A stretch of 64,000 nt of DNA from contig CM035313.1 in NCBI GenBank assembly GCA_002900995.3, positions 3,596,001 to 3,660,000 on the forward strand, in the 5' to 3' direction. The translations under genes were made by a program, and so were the position numbers. The notes below the pieces were generated by a model. That model did no database searches, was not told the DNA's origin, and saw only the letters and a list, made by a program, of their open reading frames with translations. Every line of letters starts with the position of its first letter. Positions within the stretch are counted from its first letter, which is position 1. Shown piece by piece: positions 44,908 to 57,387 of this stretch. Source of the DNA: Ganoderma boninense (Eukaryota; Basidiomycota; Agaricomycetes; Polyporales; Polyporaceae).

Positions 44908-46492
44908 ATGAGTGCCAAGTATGCGAACCTTCCGGATATCGTGCGTGGTTCTGCTGTCGTTTTTAACGCGATCACCCTCAACGTTGAATTAGGATACAGC
45001 CCCGGATGTTTACGAGACGGAGGACGTCTTCCACGCTGCCCAGGATACCGTCAGTCTTCAACTATCCTGCCCCATTCATACCTGATTGATGGGTTTCGGT
45101 AGAAAGGCGACTCGAGCGATGACGAATCAGGCGCACCTGCCAGGGGTCACGGTCGAGGAAAGCAAGCAGAGCCTGCGGGGAAGGAGGAGTTGGACCTGAG
45201 CAGTGTGGATCCGGACGATGCATCGCGAAAGTTTAGGAAAGCCGAGAAGAGTGCGTATTTGCGTCCTTCATGGCTGTTATCCATACAACGCGGACCGTGT
45301 TTTGACTCAATGCAGAGCAACGCCGCCCCAGGGTGCAGTATGTCTACCCACCCTCGCCAAACGGCGAAGACCCATCGGGACCCCCTTCTCCCACCCAAGG
45401 CCCCGTCCCACTATCCCAACGCCTGCGGCTCTTGCAGGCGGAGGTCGCCGCCCTCGAAGTCGAGCTCTCCGACCCCACGAACCCGCTCTTGCGGCAGGAG
45501 AAGGAGACGGGCAACGCAGACCCCGGTGAGCTCATCCGTGGAATGGTGGACGTGAAGCGGCGGATAGAGAAGATCAAGAAGGCGCGCGAAGGGCGGGGCA
45601 AGCTTGTGAGCGTCGTGCTCGGGGACACGACGGATGCGAACGCGGAGGACGACGATGTCGTGAAGGTGACGGCGGAGGACAAAGAGGAGGGCAAGCACGA
45701 CTCGGAGGAGGCAGCGAAGACCGACGCCGCGCCGCCCAAGCCGAAGGAACCGCAGGCGAGAGACATCGCTGAGATGGATAGGCGCGTCGGCGAGCTCGAG
45801 AAGCTGGTCGGGTCGTCGAATGCCGCGCTGGACGAGGTGCGTCGCCGCTCGTCGCGTCTCTACCTCTGCTGCGCTCACCTCCCATGCAGCTCTCCCCGCT
45901 CCCGCCCCCGCTCCTTCCCCTCCTGACCCGCCTGCACGCGCAACTCACCCTTCTCACCCAACCCCGCCACATCGACTCCATCTCCCGGCGCATCAAGCTC
46001 CTCAACGCCGAGTTCGAGCGTTCGAACTCGAGCAACAGCCAAGCGCACCACGGCGCCCAGCGGCGCGGCACACACCACATCACCACGGGGGCGGGGCCCG
46101 CCTCGCCCGCCGTCGCGTCCCCGTCCTCCTCCTCGGCCGCCGGGCCCGCGCCCGCGTCGTCTGCGTCGTCCACGGCGCTGCAGGAGCAGCTCGCGCCGGT
46201 GCTCACGCGCCTCGCGCCGCTCCTCCCGCACATCCCGCACATCCTCACGCGCCTGCGCACGCTCTCCGCGCTGCACACGTCCGCCGCGGGCTTCCAGAAG
46301 ACGCTCGAGGGCCTCGAGGAGGAGCAGCGGCGCGTGCATGCCGCGCTCGAGGACCTCCAGAAGGCCGTCGAGGGCGTCGAGGGCAGCCTCGCCGAGAACG
46401 AGAAGCTGGTCAAGGGCAACGTGCGGGAGCTCGAGGACCGCATCGACGGGCTGGGTCGCAGGGTGGATGACATCAAGGTGGGGATGAGCTAG
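44908..46492 (+). CDS. DCTN2: Dynactin subunit 2 (p50/dynamitin)
   Basis: Component of the dynactin shoulder, which couples dynein to cargo in the cytoplasm. Exons 44908-44940, 44993-45049, 45103-45250, 45316-45836 and 45890-46492 join in phase to 453 residues. The N-terminus MSAKYANLPDIDTAPDVYET is the family hallmark that inserts into the shoulder. The remainder is mostly predicted coiled coil with heptads (RLRLLQAEVAALEVEL; IAEMDRRVGELEKL; LRTLSALHTSAAGFQKTLEG). An Ala/Ser/Pro low-complexity linker near 46050-46180 interrupts it. The length is typical. It lies just downstream of the tRNA. Confidence 0.92.
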
Positions 46493-47051
46493 AAGGGGCC
46501 CGCATGTGGCGCAGTAGGGGGGAGGGGGAGGGTGCGCTCTCGCTGCCGTTCATTGATACCATGCACTCTTCTATTCTTGTGGACGCAGCGTCTTACGGAT
46601 CTAAACCACACTCTCGCGTGCCTCACTACAACCTCAGTCTACGGATGTTGTCCGTCGGATATGGTCATTCAAGGCCTGCCTTGGCGAGGCCGTACAACGG
46701 CTTCTTGACACTCTCCATTTTGTTGGTGGGTCCCTCCACCTTGTTTTCGAGCGCGCTCAGCCGCTTCTCCGTGTCGAATGCCCTTGGCCACAGCCCGAAG
46801 CGTTGCGCGTTTCCGCCGCTAATTGCCAGAAGATTTAGATGGCATTATTGATGAGTGCTGAAACAGCAGGCTGCGCGCCTCCAGCAGACTTTGACCGTTG
46901 TTCGCATTCAGTCTACTTTCTTGAAAACTTAAATCGCCTCTTACAGACCCAGAACCACGACAATGACCTAGCGATTGTGTTCTCAGACACGGCGCCGTAG
47001 CGACAGACGGACATCATTCATCCCAATGATTCATGTCGAGCATCGTCATCG
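46493..47051. other. Intergenic with a gene relic
   Basis: Two converging 3' ends. The only recognisable content is the C-terminal EF-hand/ZZ relic at 46665-46785. Confidence 0.5.
46665..46785 (-). pseudogene. C-terminal coiled-coil relic of the EF-hand/ZZ protein family
   Basis: The minus strand reads DTEKRLSALENKVEG and on to LYGLAKAGLE then stop. It is collinear with the C-termini of the two full copies (DTAEKRLGALEHKLEG and DTTEKRLGALEEQMVG). Nothing upstream of it resembles the zinc fingers, so only the last exon survives. It lies 270 bp downstream of copy 2 in the same orientation, so a tandem duplication is likely. Confidence 0.75.
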
Positions 47052-50000
47052 TCATCCGGTGCGCGCGTTGGCGAGTGCGTGCAGCAGCGTCGCGATCTGC
47101 TCCATCTGGCCCCGAAGCCCCACCATTTGCTCCTCCAGTGCGCCCAGCCGCTTCTCCGTGGTATCCTCCACGGGCCCTAGTACTACCTCTTCCAGCACCT
47201 CCATGCACCGGACGAGGTTGTGCGTCGCAATATGATGCTCGCCTTGGTCAAACCCAGCCTCCTGCTCATCACACTCCCAGCAGATGAACGGCGTGGAGTC
47301 CTCTGTATCCACAGTTGTCAGCAATACGACGTCGTGGGTCTCGTCGTAAATAACACACCTGGACAGTCTATGCAGTACAGGCATGGCCGAGATATTGGCC
47401 TCTTGCATTTGAGACAAGCCAGGGCGGGGACTTCGTCTTCTGGGTCCACCTCGGGAGACCCCATGCCCTCTTGTTGCCCAAGCGCGAGGTCTGTCTCTGC
47501 CGCAGTCGCAACTCCAGGCTCGTCGTCCCGGTCTTGACCGCCATCCTCGCCGGCCATCTCCACATCTCCTTCCTGCACCTCCCCGAAGCTCGTCCAAAAC
47601 TCGCGAGCGCGCCTCCGAAACTCCATCTCGTCCAGCACGCTCTTCGCGCGCTCGAGCCCGGCCTTCGCGTCGCGCAGGACGCGGCCGATCTCGCGGTGGT
47701 GCAGGATCGGCGCGCGGATCTTGACGAAGTCGTGCGTGGGGAGGTGCGGCGCCGCGAGGTCGTCGCGCGACTCGACCGTGCAGCCCACGCACGCGGGCTT
47801 GTCGCAGAAGTCGAACGTGAAGCGCAGGCCGCACTCCATACACACCACGCGCGTGCCGTAGATTGGCTCCCGGCAGCTGTGGCACCTGATCCCGCTGCAA
47901 GTGCAAGTGAGGGTCTGGGGCGTCAGCGCGTCGCCCTCGCCCTTCTCCGCATTGAAAAGGTAGAGACAGAAAGAGAGAAGGAGTACGTGCACTCACAAAT
48001 GCGGCGGGACGGCGCGCTGCCTGTACTCCTGCCGGATGTAGAAGCACCGCACCTCGTCGAACGTCGACCGCTGCGCGAGCGCAGAGGCGCGCTCCGCGTC
48101 TTCGCGCGTTAGCTGGCTGTCCCCCTCCTTCAGGAGCAGCTCCAGGTACGCCTTGCGCCGGTCCCGCCGTTCCGCGAGGTACGCCCACGAGAACAGCCGC
48201 CGCCGCACCTGGTTGCGCACCGCTGTCAGCGCGTAGCTCCACAGTGCCGCGACCCTGTGCTCCGCGAACTCCTTCGGGTGCGGTCGGTCGACGAGGATCT
48301 CGGGCGGGACGCGCTTGAAGACGAACGTCCACGGCTGGTCGTCCTTGTCGTAGCCCCACCGGCCGGAAAGCGTCTGTGCGTCGTCCTCGAGCGTCGCGGT
48401 CCAGTACGTCTTTGGGATGCGAGCAGCGTATGTTTGTGTGAACGAGTACTCGACGGTGCCGTCGGCCCTGGTCGTATAGTCGCCGAGGATGTTGTAGTCC
48501 GTGCCATTTGCGCCGACCGAGCTCGCGCCATATGTCCGGGGGTCCACCGACGCGTGCAGGTAGAACGTGATCATGGGCGAGACGATGTTGTCCTCCGAGA
48601 TCCGGATGCCGTTCCATCGTCCCAGACTGCAACCACAGCGGCGGAGAGAAAAGCACGCAGTCAGCCCAGACAAAACAAGGGAGTGGGCTTTCGTTGGAAC
48701 ACGTACACCAGTCGCACGGCTTGGTCGGCTGCTGCGTCGTTGCTCGTGGCTGAATCCTCCACCCGAGCGGGGTACATATCGTCGGCGGCAGAAGGGTAGT
48801 TCAGGAGCTTGCTGGCGTCGACGTCCTGGGCTTCCTTCGCGTCGTCGTACTCGACCTCGGCGAAGTCGCGTCCCCGCTGGTTCTCGAGCATCCAAAACCT
48901 GTCAAAGTCGTGCCAGTAGTCGTACTGTCACGGTCAGTCATCAGGGCGAGGCGCGGACTGGGACCATTCATATTGCGCGACGCACGAGCTCGCATGCGAA
49001 TGCCCGAAATTGTGACCCTGGGTCCAATTTCTGTTGCTTGAATAGAGCTGTTACGAGGACAGGGCTGAATCAGTTGGACAGTATTGCGTCTCAGTGCCGA
49101 CATACCCTCCAGATCGTTGTGGCGTTCAGATACGGCATCAAGTACCCAGAGAATCGTGTCGGCGGAATCCCACAGCTCATCCTTGTGGATGAGCGTGTGC
49201 CGGCACAAGCGGAAGATCTCGAAGTCGCGACGAAGAAGGAGCCACAAGAGCGGGAATAGATGCTGCAGTACGTTTAGATCAGTGTTAGCAGGGAACCATC
49301 AGTCTACTCACCTTCTCAATCCGACCTGGTCCGGTGACGAGCAAAAGCGTGTCCATCGCGTCGATGTCGTATCTGACTGTTTCTAGCCCCTCGCGCAGGC
49401 GTTTTTCCTCGGCTTCGACGTAGCTCTTGAACCGGTCCTGGAGCGAGTCGGGCTGGTTCGTGTTGACGAAAGACAGGGTGAGGGTGGAGATCTTCTGCCA
49501 GACGGTCTGGAGGTACTTGTCGACGGCGGTGCGGTTCGCGGGGTGGATGTGCGGCCGGATTGCAAACATCTTCGCGCAGATGTTGACGATCATGTCCCTG
49601 TACTTCGTCGTCGTCATCTGCCATCCGATGGCCCAGTACGCCAGCCAGTGGGGGAGACTAGGGTCGATGATGACGGGATCAGTGAACTAGGTAAGTGGTA
49701 TGTCCCATGCTCCGGAGAAGGCCAGACAAACCTCCACTCCTTCGGACGCGACGTAGTGAAATAATTCACTTCTTCGACGGTGATGAACCCTGACGCGTCG
49801 TCGTCGAACGCTTCCACGATTGCCTGAAGCCTACTGATGTTGATCCACTCCAACGCCCATTCGTCTTCGTCAGCCAGCCGGCTCTTGACGTTATCTGAAG
49901 GGGAGGCTTCGCGTTTGCGTTTGACCTGTTGTCGATAATAGTCACGCAGAGCAAGCACAAAATGGCGCGCCTTGACGTGGCCTGACCACCGCTGTGCAAA

Positions 50001-51578
50001 ACGTCTCATAAGCAAGCTGGAGAGTAAGCGATACTGACTCGCCCACCATGTCCTTCCATATCTCATGGATGTCCTGAAAAGCGCGTTAGCTATACCAAAC
50101 AGGAAGAAGATAAAGAACGTACAGGGTCGATAATCCTGTCGTGAGGACCCGCCGTCACGGCCTGGATGACACGATCACCTGCGTGGCTGACCACAGCCTC
50201 GACATTGTCCATCAGAGCCTTGTGCTGCAAATCAAACTTGCGCTCAAACGCCTCCAGGTTCCTCTTTACGGCAGACTCGGGACTCTCGAACAGCTCATGC
50301 TTCACCGCGACTAGGTCGTTTCCATCCGCGTGTCCGTTATGCTGCTCCGCACCGTCCCGCCCGCCACTGCGTTTGTCCTGGTCGAGTGCCGTCGTAGGCC
50401 GGAACTTGAGCAGCTCCACCAGCGCGTCGTTGTCGCCCATCACGACTCTCGGCCCGCCCTTCTTCTCCACGAGCGCGGCGAGCTCCTGCTGCTCGGGCGA
50501 CACGATCCGCGGGAAGACGGCGAGGAGGACGTCGATTTTTGCGTCGATCTCCTCGAGCTTCTTGTTCGCGTCGTCGACGCCCACGTTCACGTGGATCGAG
50601 AGCGCGAAGACGAACGCACCGCGGCGCTTCGCGAAGAGCTCGACGAACGTCTTGAGCCGGTCGTCCCAGCTCGAGCTCGCGATGACCTTCGTGAGCAGCT
50701 TCTTCTTCGCGTATGTGTCGCACTCGTTGGCGCACGCCTTGATGTCTTCCGCCGTCTGCTTGATGAGCTCCTCCATCCGCGCCTTGATCGTCTGGCCGTC
50801 GGGTCCGACGCTCTCTGGGTCCTTGATGCCGCGCAACCTACATGACCATGAGCGCTGGTCAGGAGTACCAGGAAGGCTGAAGTGTGTATGAACGCACTGG
50901 AGCAGGGCCTCCATCATGTCGCGCATCTCGACGAAGAGCATGCCGATCTTCTTGTCGTTGGCGCGGCGCTTCACGTCGAGCTCCACCACGACGCGAAAGG
51001 CACCGACGGCGACTGTAGTGCCAGTGAGACTACTATGCCCTCCAATCGGATGCACAGGTTAAATACTTACTTCCGATGAATGGGTGGATTTGCGCAACGT
51101 CGTTCAACGCCTTGAGAAGCCCTGGAAGGCTGTCGACCAGCTTGTTGATGCCGTCCTTAACCGGCTGCATCAAGTCGCTGTCGTACGCCGGCTTCACCAG
51201 CTCTACGACGCTCTTCCCTGTCTCAACCTTATCCTGCATAGACTCCACCGCCTCGCCTGGCAAAATCTATCGTGAGCTTCGTCTTGAACAGCGGCCTGAG
51301 GTCAGGCATTGCTTACCAGCTTTATCGAGGGCTTTCCGCCGCTTCGAGCCTTCGTACTTCTGGACCGATGGCTCCGCGTCGCGGACTGCCTGGAAAGCTC
51401 CCTTGATGTGGTCCATAGCGTCGACCTTGCCATTCTCGTCCTTGCCATCCTGCGTTGCTGCGGAGGCCGACGCTTCCAATTCGGGCGCAGCGGTGCTCAC
51501 GGCCGCCCCCGCGACCGCATCTGGAGATGGCGGGGCGGGACTGGGTGTCTTTGGGCGTTTGCTGAAGAATGACGGCAT
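47052..51578 (-). CDS. Large EF-hand and ZZ-type zinc-finger protein, copy 2
   Basis: Full-length paralogue of 28959-33647 on the opposite strand, with matching exon order and long nearly identical stretches. The N-terminus MPSFFSKRPKTPSPAPPS leads into the helical LVDSLPGLLKALNDVAQIHPFIG and VAVGAFRVVVELDVKRR region. Next come KDPESVGPDGQTIKARM and the acidic/basic coiled coil. The EF-hand loop is DDDASGFITVEE (about 49770-49800). The CHSCREPIYGTRVVCMECG finger, the second finger CLKCKRPISRPCLYC...CWEC and the coiled-coil end EKRLGALEEQMVG follow. No in-frame stops were seen in the spliced model. Function unknown. The linker between the fingers is the most diverged part, which argues for constraint elsewhere. 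Confidence 0.85.
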
Positions 51579-52308
51579 CGCCGAACTACCTATAAGCCCA
51601 TACCGTTATGGTCTGCGCTGTCGGTAAGGAGGTCGGTACTTACTTACCAAGGCAGCAGGGGAAGAACGGGATGGTTGGAGGCCACTCGACAGGGCTGCGA
51701 CTTACATATGCATACCGCAAACGCGTCAAACAGACCGCAGAGATGGCGCGCGAGTTACGTGAGGTGTTCTGGAAGGAACCGCATTCGAGTCAGTACGGAC
51801 GTACGGAGGGGAAATACTCGTAATGTATAAGGCCCATCAAGCTTAGGTGATAATCACTTTTAATTTGACATCGATTTGCAATGCAGTGAGTAGCTCGGCA
51901 AGCCCGAATCCGACCTCCTCGGGAGCCAGAGTTCGAAACAGTTCTTTGCGGCAGCGTAGCCTCCTCCTTCTTGTTCCAGAAGTCCTCAGTCGTCTTCCAG
52001 ACGGAGCTTGCAAGTATTTCCAGTTTCATTATACAGATAATAAGTACCAGTAGACGAGATGTCCCCGCAAGCTTGTCAACGCCTGGATGGCAACTTGCGA
52101 CTTTGAAGACATCAGACATGCGCCGGCCGCCAGCATAAAGCCTCAAGCACAAGTCCAGGACAGCGGAGCAAAAACAAACGAAGACGTAGAGTCTCACAGA
52201 ACAATAGCGGGCTTCAAGAGATATACACTGCAAGCGGAGCAGCCTAACGATGAAAAGCGATCAAGACGAAACGAATGTGACCAAGCGTAAAGAAGCCAGC
52301 GCCGAGTC
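51579..52308. other. Intergenic between EF-hand/ZZ copy 2 and the aspartic protease
   Basis: Promoter side of copy 2 and 3' side of the protease. A 147-codon minus frame (51790-52233) lacks any recognisable feature and is not called. Confidence 0.4.
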
Positions 52309-54617
52309 TTAGTCCGAGTATTGAGTGCTGGCCGCCTCCATAGGCTCCTTGAACCGCACGGGCGCGTACCGGCCGGGCCCGCCGCTGCTCGCTCTCTTCC
52401 CCCGCCGCACGCACATCGTCACCACCACTGCAAGCAGCGCGACGCCGACGGCGAGGTTAGCCGCGAGCAGCGCGAGCACGACCTTGCCGTACTTGTCGCC
52501 CCAGCTCTCACCACCATTCTCGCCAGAGTCTGTCGACGCCGCACCAGAGAGGTGCGCGGCGAGCGTGTCGGGGGCCTGTGTCGCCCCAGACGTTGCTGTT
52601 GTCGCTGTCGTTGTCGTTGGGGTGGTGGCAGGACCGCTTGTCGCTGTCGAAGTTGTCGCGGGGGTCGAGCTGGAGTGGCCCTCGTAGTACACGATGAGCG
52701 CCGGGTCGAGCGGGAGCGGAAGCTGCGACAGCGTCGCCGTGCGGTTCGCGTGGAACTCGTGCCACATCGTCGCACTGTCTGTGGTCGAGACCATCTGCAC
52801 GAACGGGATGCCATCTGGGTTCGTCAGGTTCCAGTCGCCGTAGTCGAAGCTGCAGAAGACGAGGATGACGAACGGATGCAGTCAGCCGCAGCTCGAGCCT
52901 GGGAGCGCGCACCACACACGAGTTGAACAAGAACTCACGAAGCGTAGACGTTGTGCAGGAACGCGTCGGCGAGGATGATGTCGTAGCCATCGGCAGCCGT
53001 TGGTGCGATATCGAAGGACTGGAAGGTGTTAATGCATCCGGTGATCTCGTTGTTCCACTTCTCGTTGATGGACAGAGTCGCGGTCACCGGGAACGTCAAG
53101 TCCAGCGGGTGGATGGGGAATTCCTGGCCGCTGCAAAGCCCACGCACGAGCACGCACGCCGTCAGCATACGTTCGAGACGCGCTCAGAACTAACTCGAAC
53201 GTACCCAAATACGAAGGTGACATTCGGGCTGTTGTCGCACGGCATCAGCCACAGCTCCGAGTCGTCGTCGTACACAGCCCCAGGCACGCTCCCATAGATC
53301 GCGGCAATAGCAGCCGCAGGCAGTGCCGGGAACGAGGAGCCCGTGTCAAGCGTGGCCACGATCTTTCCAGCGGGGACGTTCGCGACGACAGACTCATTGA
53401 ACGCGAAGCTCTCCCCGTTCACGAGCATCGCGTCCATGGCGACGCTCCAGTGCTGCGGCGCCGCGCGGGGGAGCTGTGGCGCCGTCCCGACGTTATCATA
53501 CCCCGTCGCGTGCGCCGAGATCACGAGAAGGCCGTCCGCCGTGTCCGCGAGCTCAGACGCAGGGCGCGTCAGCTGCACGTCGAAGCTGTTCCGGAGGGCG
53601 GGCTCCTGTGCGAAGAGTGCGGTCATGGGGGAGAGCGCGAGTGCGTCGGCAGCCTCGGCGCCCCACTCGTGCTGCACCTTGGCGTGGATCGCGCCCACGT
53701 CGAACGCCATGCCCAGGATCCCGTCGTAGCCCTTGAGGTCGAAGCCGTGCACGTCCGCCGTGGCTGCGACGTGCACGAATGCTGTGCGTGTGCATGTCGG
53801 GCGAGATGATCCAGCGGCGGGTCAGCAGAGATCCGAGAAAAGCGGATTGCGCGTACTTACCCTGCCGGTGGACGGTGAGCTCGCCTATCTTGAGATCGGC
53901 AAAGCTGATTTTCCCCTCGACATGGTTTTCTCCGTACGTCTCGGACGTCGCCAGGTCCGTCGTGTTTGTGAACTGCACGGGGGTGGTCCGCGCCGGGGTG
54001 GATCCAGAGATCGGAGGAGCCCGTGTCCAGCTGGACCGTAAAGTCTACACAGTGACAGAGGGAGACACGTCAGCTGGCTCCTGGTCCATCTCATTTGCTC
54101 ATCGACCGGGAGTGGACGAGAACTCACTTTGCCCACCCAGCGTGATCTCGACCGCGTACCATACTTGGTCCGAGGTGTCCACGTCGAGGTTTTCGGCTGT
54201 GACATTGGCAGGCGGGTCGGCCCTTCTCGCGAGGCCAAAGCTAGACTCATACCGTCGACGATGTCCCTGTCCACTCGTAGTAGTGGTGGTGGGGCCCTTG
54301 CTCTCGAACTGACGGCACGAATTGAGTTTGCCGGTACTGGAACAATAGGCCGAGAAGACCTCGCGGTCAGTCACATCCGCAAATTTGACCGCGAGGCTGC
54401 TGCAGTAGGACAGATATCGGCTGCAGTACGTCTTGTGGTCGAGGATGCTGGTGCAGGCAGTCTTCAACAGGCCTCTGCCCTTTGCGCATGACGGGGAGCG
54501 GGAAAGTTGTGGGTGGACCGTGAGGGGGACGGGGCCGCTGTCTGCGAGGACGCTCCCGGCGCCGAGCACCAGTAGCACCACGGTCGAGAGGAGTTGGAAG
54601 TGAGGAGAGGGTAACAT
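52309..54617 (-). CDS. Pepsin-family (A1) aspartic protease with C-terminal membrane anchor
   Basis: Secreted, cell-surface aspartyl protease. The start MLPSPHFQLLSTVVLLVLGAG is a good signal peptide; an in-frame upstream ATG at 54707 would lengthen it. A Cys-rich prosegment with KRR/RRR-like basic sites (RRRYESSFGLARR) follows. The first catalytic Asp is in VQLDTGSSDLW and the second in VATLDTGSSFPALP. Between them are YDGILGMAF, typical of A1 proteases, and GYDNVGTAP. After the catalytic domain comes a Ser/Thr-rich stalk (STPATTSTATSGPATT, likely O-glycosylated). A transmembrane helix (VVLALLAANLAVGVALLAVVV) precedes a basic cytosolic tail (CVRRGKR). About seven exons. Exon edges are approximate. 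Confidence 0.88.
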
Positions 54618-55867
54618 TGGGAGCAAAAGACTGAGAAGGAGCGGGGGCGTAGCGAAGAACAAGCAAAGAGCGGATGTCAGCAAATGTACATGGAAAGACA
54701 AGTGCATACACGGTCATGATTAATGTTGGGCATATTCAAATGCGCACTGCGAGTCTTGGCGCACTCCGTTGCGTTGGGTGCGCCTCGACGTTTCGGGCCC
54801 GGCGTTTCCAAGGAACGCTAGGGAACGCTTTCCCATGACAGGGCGGTGCTGATGGACAAAGCATTTACAATTCAAAATAAATACCGGACGTCGATTGTGG
54901 GAAGATGCCATTTGTGGTGCAGACGATGGCATAACGATACTGTTCGAATTGAAATTATTTAGGCCCTGTCATACGCACGAGGACGGAGAGTTCAGTAGAA
55001 TGATACTTCGACCGGTATGAAAGAATCTGACGCACCACATGAGTATGGGCGTAGCGACGCTGGACGGTTGACAAGTTTGGCTGTGGGAGATTCGGCGACG
55101 ATCCAAGGTCTCGCACTCGAGAGGGGAGAGGGCGGTCATCAGGCCGGACTTGAAATTTGCACCGGAATTTCAGGTCGCACCGCAAATGAGATAGCTTCCT
55201 CGAGGCATAAGTACGTACGGCAGGAACCACATCCTGTGTGTTAGCCGCTGTCATCCTTGGACCCGAAGTCCCCGCAAATGCGGGTAAGAGAAGACAAACG
55301 CTCAGCACGCGCCAATTGCGGTGAGATAGGGAATGCGGTCGCGCGCCTCCAGGTCACCGGGGACAACAAACGCCGTGAAAGATCGTGCTCAGCCTCCCAC
55401 GCGAATGCTCGACAATTCAGGTTTGTCGCTGCGCAGGCGGCAGGACATCCAGGCAGTGCTCACAGATCTGCGGGCTCGGAGAGAGTATCGGAGACCGAGA
55501 CTCCAGATGACATGACAAAGCGACGTACGTACAGTCCACCAATGCTGAAAGGTACGGGGGGTGCCGGAGAAGTATGGCCTATGCTCCGAGTAGTACCTAT
55601 GTGGGACCACCTGTGGACCGACACAAAATCAGAGTACTGTCAACCACATCCCTGCACTTGAATCATAGATCCTGGGCTGTCGGTGATTGCAGCGGGAAAA
55701 GCCGCTGTGAAGACTGTCCCACTCATACGACGAAGTCGACAAGGCCGTGTCTCCAGAACCAAGCTAGCGACCATGACCCAAAAGCTGGTATACCGTGTTA
55801 TTAGATGTCATAGGGATGCGAAACGAACCAGCGCCCCCGGGAAGAAGAGAATACTAAGAAATAGCGG
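54618..55867. other. Intergenic, no gene seen
   Basis: Left end is the protease promoter. Short frames on both strands up to 55860 show no domain. Confidence 0.4.
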
Positions 55868-56530
55868 ATGGCTTCCCATCAGCCTTTGCGTCTCCTTACG
55901 AGAGGAGATAATCTGAGAGTCGTCACTAGACACCAAGCTGGCGACACGTTTCGTTGGTCCTGCGCAGGCGCGCTCAATATCATCGTTTCCGTGCTGCCCG
56001 AGAGTAGCGTCCATAGCCGACAGTTCGTGGGGCAGAAGAGATTCATGGTGGGGTCCAGCTGGCTGCGACCAAAGACACCTAAGGAACGGAAAGTCATTGT
56101 GCGGGCGAAGTGTAGGATAGCCCCGACAGCGCAGAAACTATTGACGCATATCCTCTTTGGATGCGAAGCAGAAGGACAGGCGAAAATATGGGAACTACTC
56201 ACACAAGCCTGGAAACTCACTCAGCAGTCATCATGTACGCCCCGCTGGAGCAACGCTCTTGGGGTGATTTGCGCGGTCCTCAGAAGCGAGTTCGGGTTCG
56301 CTCCCGTGCATCGTAGCAGCGATGGACGATCCTCCGGTTTGATTTACCGCGCCTGACCTGGAAGCTGAGATGTGAACGCGATGTGCTGCCATCAGTTCAC
56401 AGCGCAGGAAGCATTGAACCGATGTACACCACTGTTGTCGTTGGACAGATGAACGGTGGTCATCGCGGTCGGGACACGCTTCCTGAATTCGACCAATAAT
56501 CTCGCTGAACCCCCCCCTCCCCCCGAAAAA
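55868..56530 (+). pseudogene. Decayed C-terminal part of a non-LTR retrotransposon polyprotein
   Basis: The frame ending at 56356 contains TAQKLLTHILFGCEAEGQAKIWELLTQAW and then LGVICAVLRSEF. This resembles the Cys/His tail after the reverse transcriptase in basidiomycete LINE-like elements. Beyond the stop the similarity continues in another frame (TWKLRCERDVL, about 56356-56390) and again past further breaks (QEALNRCTPLLSLDR). So this is a frameshifted fossil. No RT core was found nearby. Confidence 0.55.
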
Positions 56531-57387
56531 AACGACGTACTTATTCTGTGTAAACACGTTTCGCTTGAGCAGCCTCCTGCAGGCCTACTCTCCATGCAGC
56601 ATACGAAGTGAAGGCGTAAAGTGCTCTTCCTCGGAAGTTCGTGAGCAGGTCGAGGGCATCTGCGATGGATCACACACCTCAATGTTGAGCACCTTTTATT
56701 TTATTTTATTACAAATTGAACTCACATTACGACTATTCCTCTGTGCCCATACTTCACGTATCATGTAGTTGAATTTGATGGGATCCCCGGCTGTACAGGA
56801 GCGATGGCGCAAGAGTTACGGCTGCGAGTCCAAGACCACAGGTGTATGCCAGCAAGGAGAAGCGTTAAAATCACGGGATAGTGTTCCAATGGCATGCAGT
56901 GAGGCCTGAGAGCCAGAGAAGAATACTACATATCGTTGAATACGGAGTACTAAAGTACCAGGTAGTGGCCAAGTAGCAGCGTGCGGGGAGGAAGTACAAG
57001 TAAGAAGGCCTTCAAATACTCAAGGCGCTAGATAAGACTAAAGCGATGCAAACATCGAACCCGAGTTCGTCCGATACTAGTAGTCCGCAAAGGTGCTGCC
57101 TGCTCTATGTATACTACTGTAAGTGGGATCAACGTCAACTCTGGCGACAACCGCGACTTCACCCCTAGAACCGAGAGCGCCTCCCTGGCGATGCCGCGGC
57201 CGGATGCACATACGGGCACATAATCCAGGTCGTGGTATACACAACTAGCCAGAACACATACGACGAACCAAAAAGAGTCAGTCGACGGAGACTTCATTGG
57301 CAGCATAATGACCCGGAGGGGAGGCAGAAACAAAACATGTACAGCGACGAAAGCGACCGAGCGACATGGGACATAACATCATCACGA
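56531..57387. other. Intergenic, no gene seen
   Basis: AT-richer sequence with no supportable coding exon. The right end is the 3' side of monooxygenase 1. Confidence 0.4.

Noticed and set aside
45574..46476. 300-codon minus-strand frame
   Set aside because: Antisense to dynamitin, whose frame shows family motifs and phase-consistent splicing.
51790..52233. 147-codon minus-strand frame before the aspartic protease
   Set aside because: No recognisable motif, no splice partner, and AT-richer than coding sequence around it.
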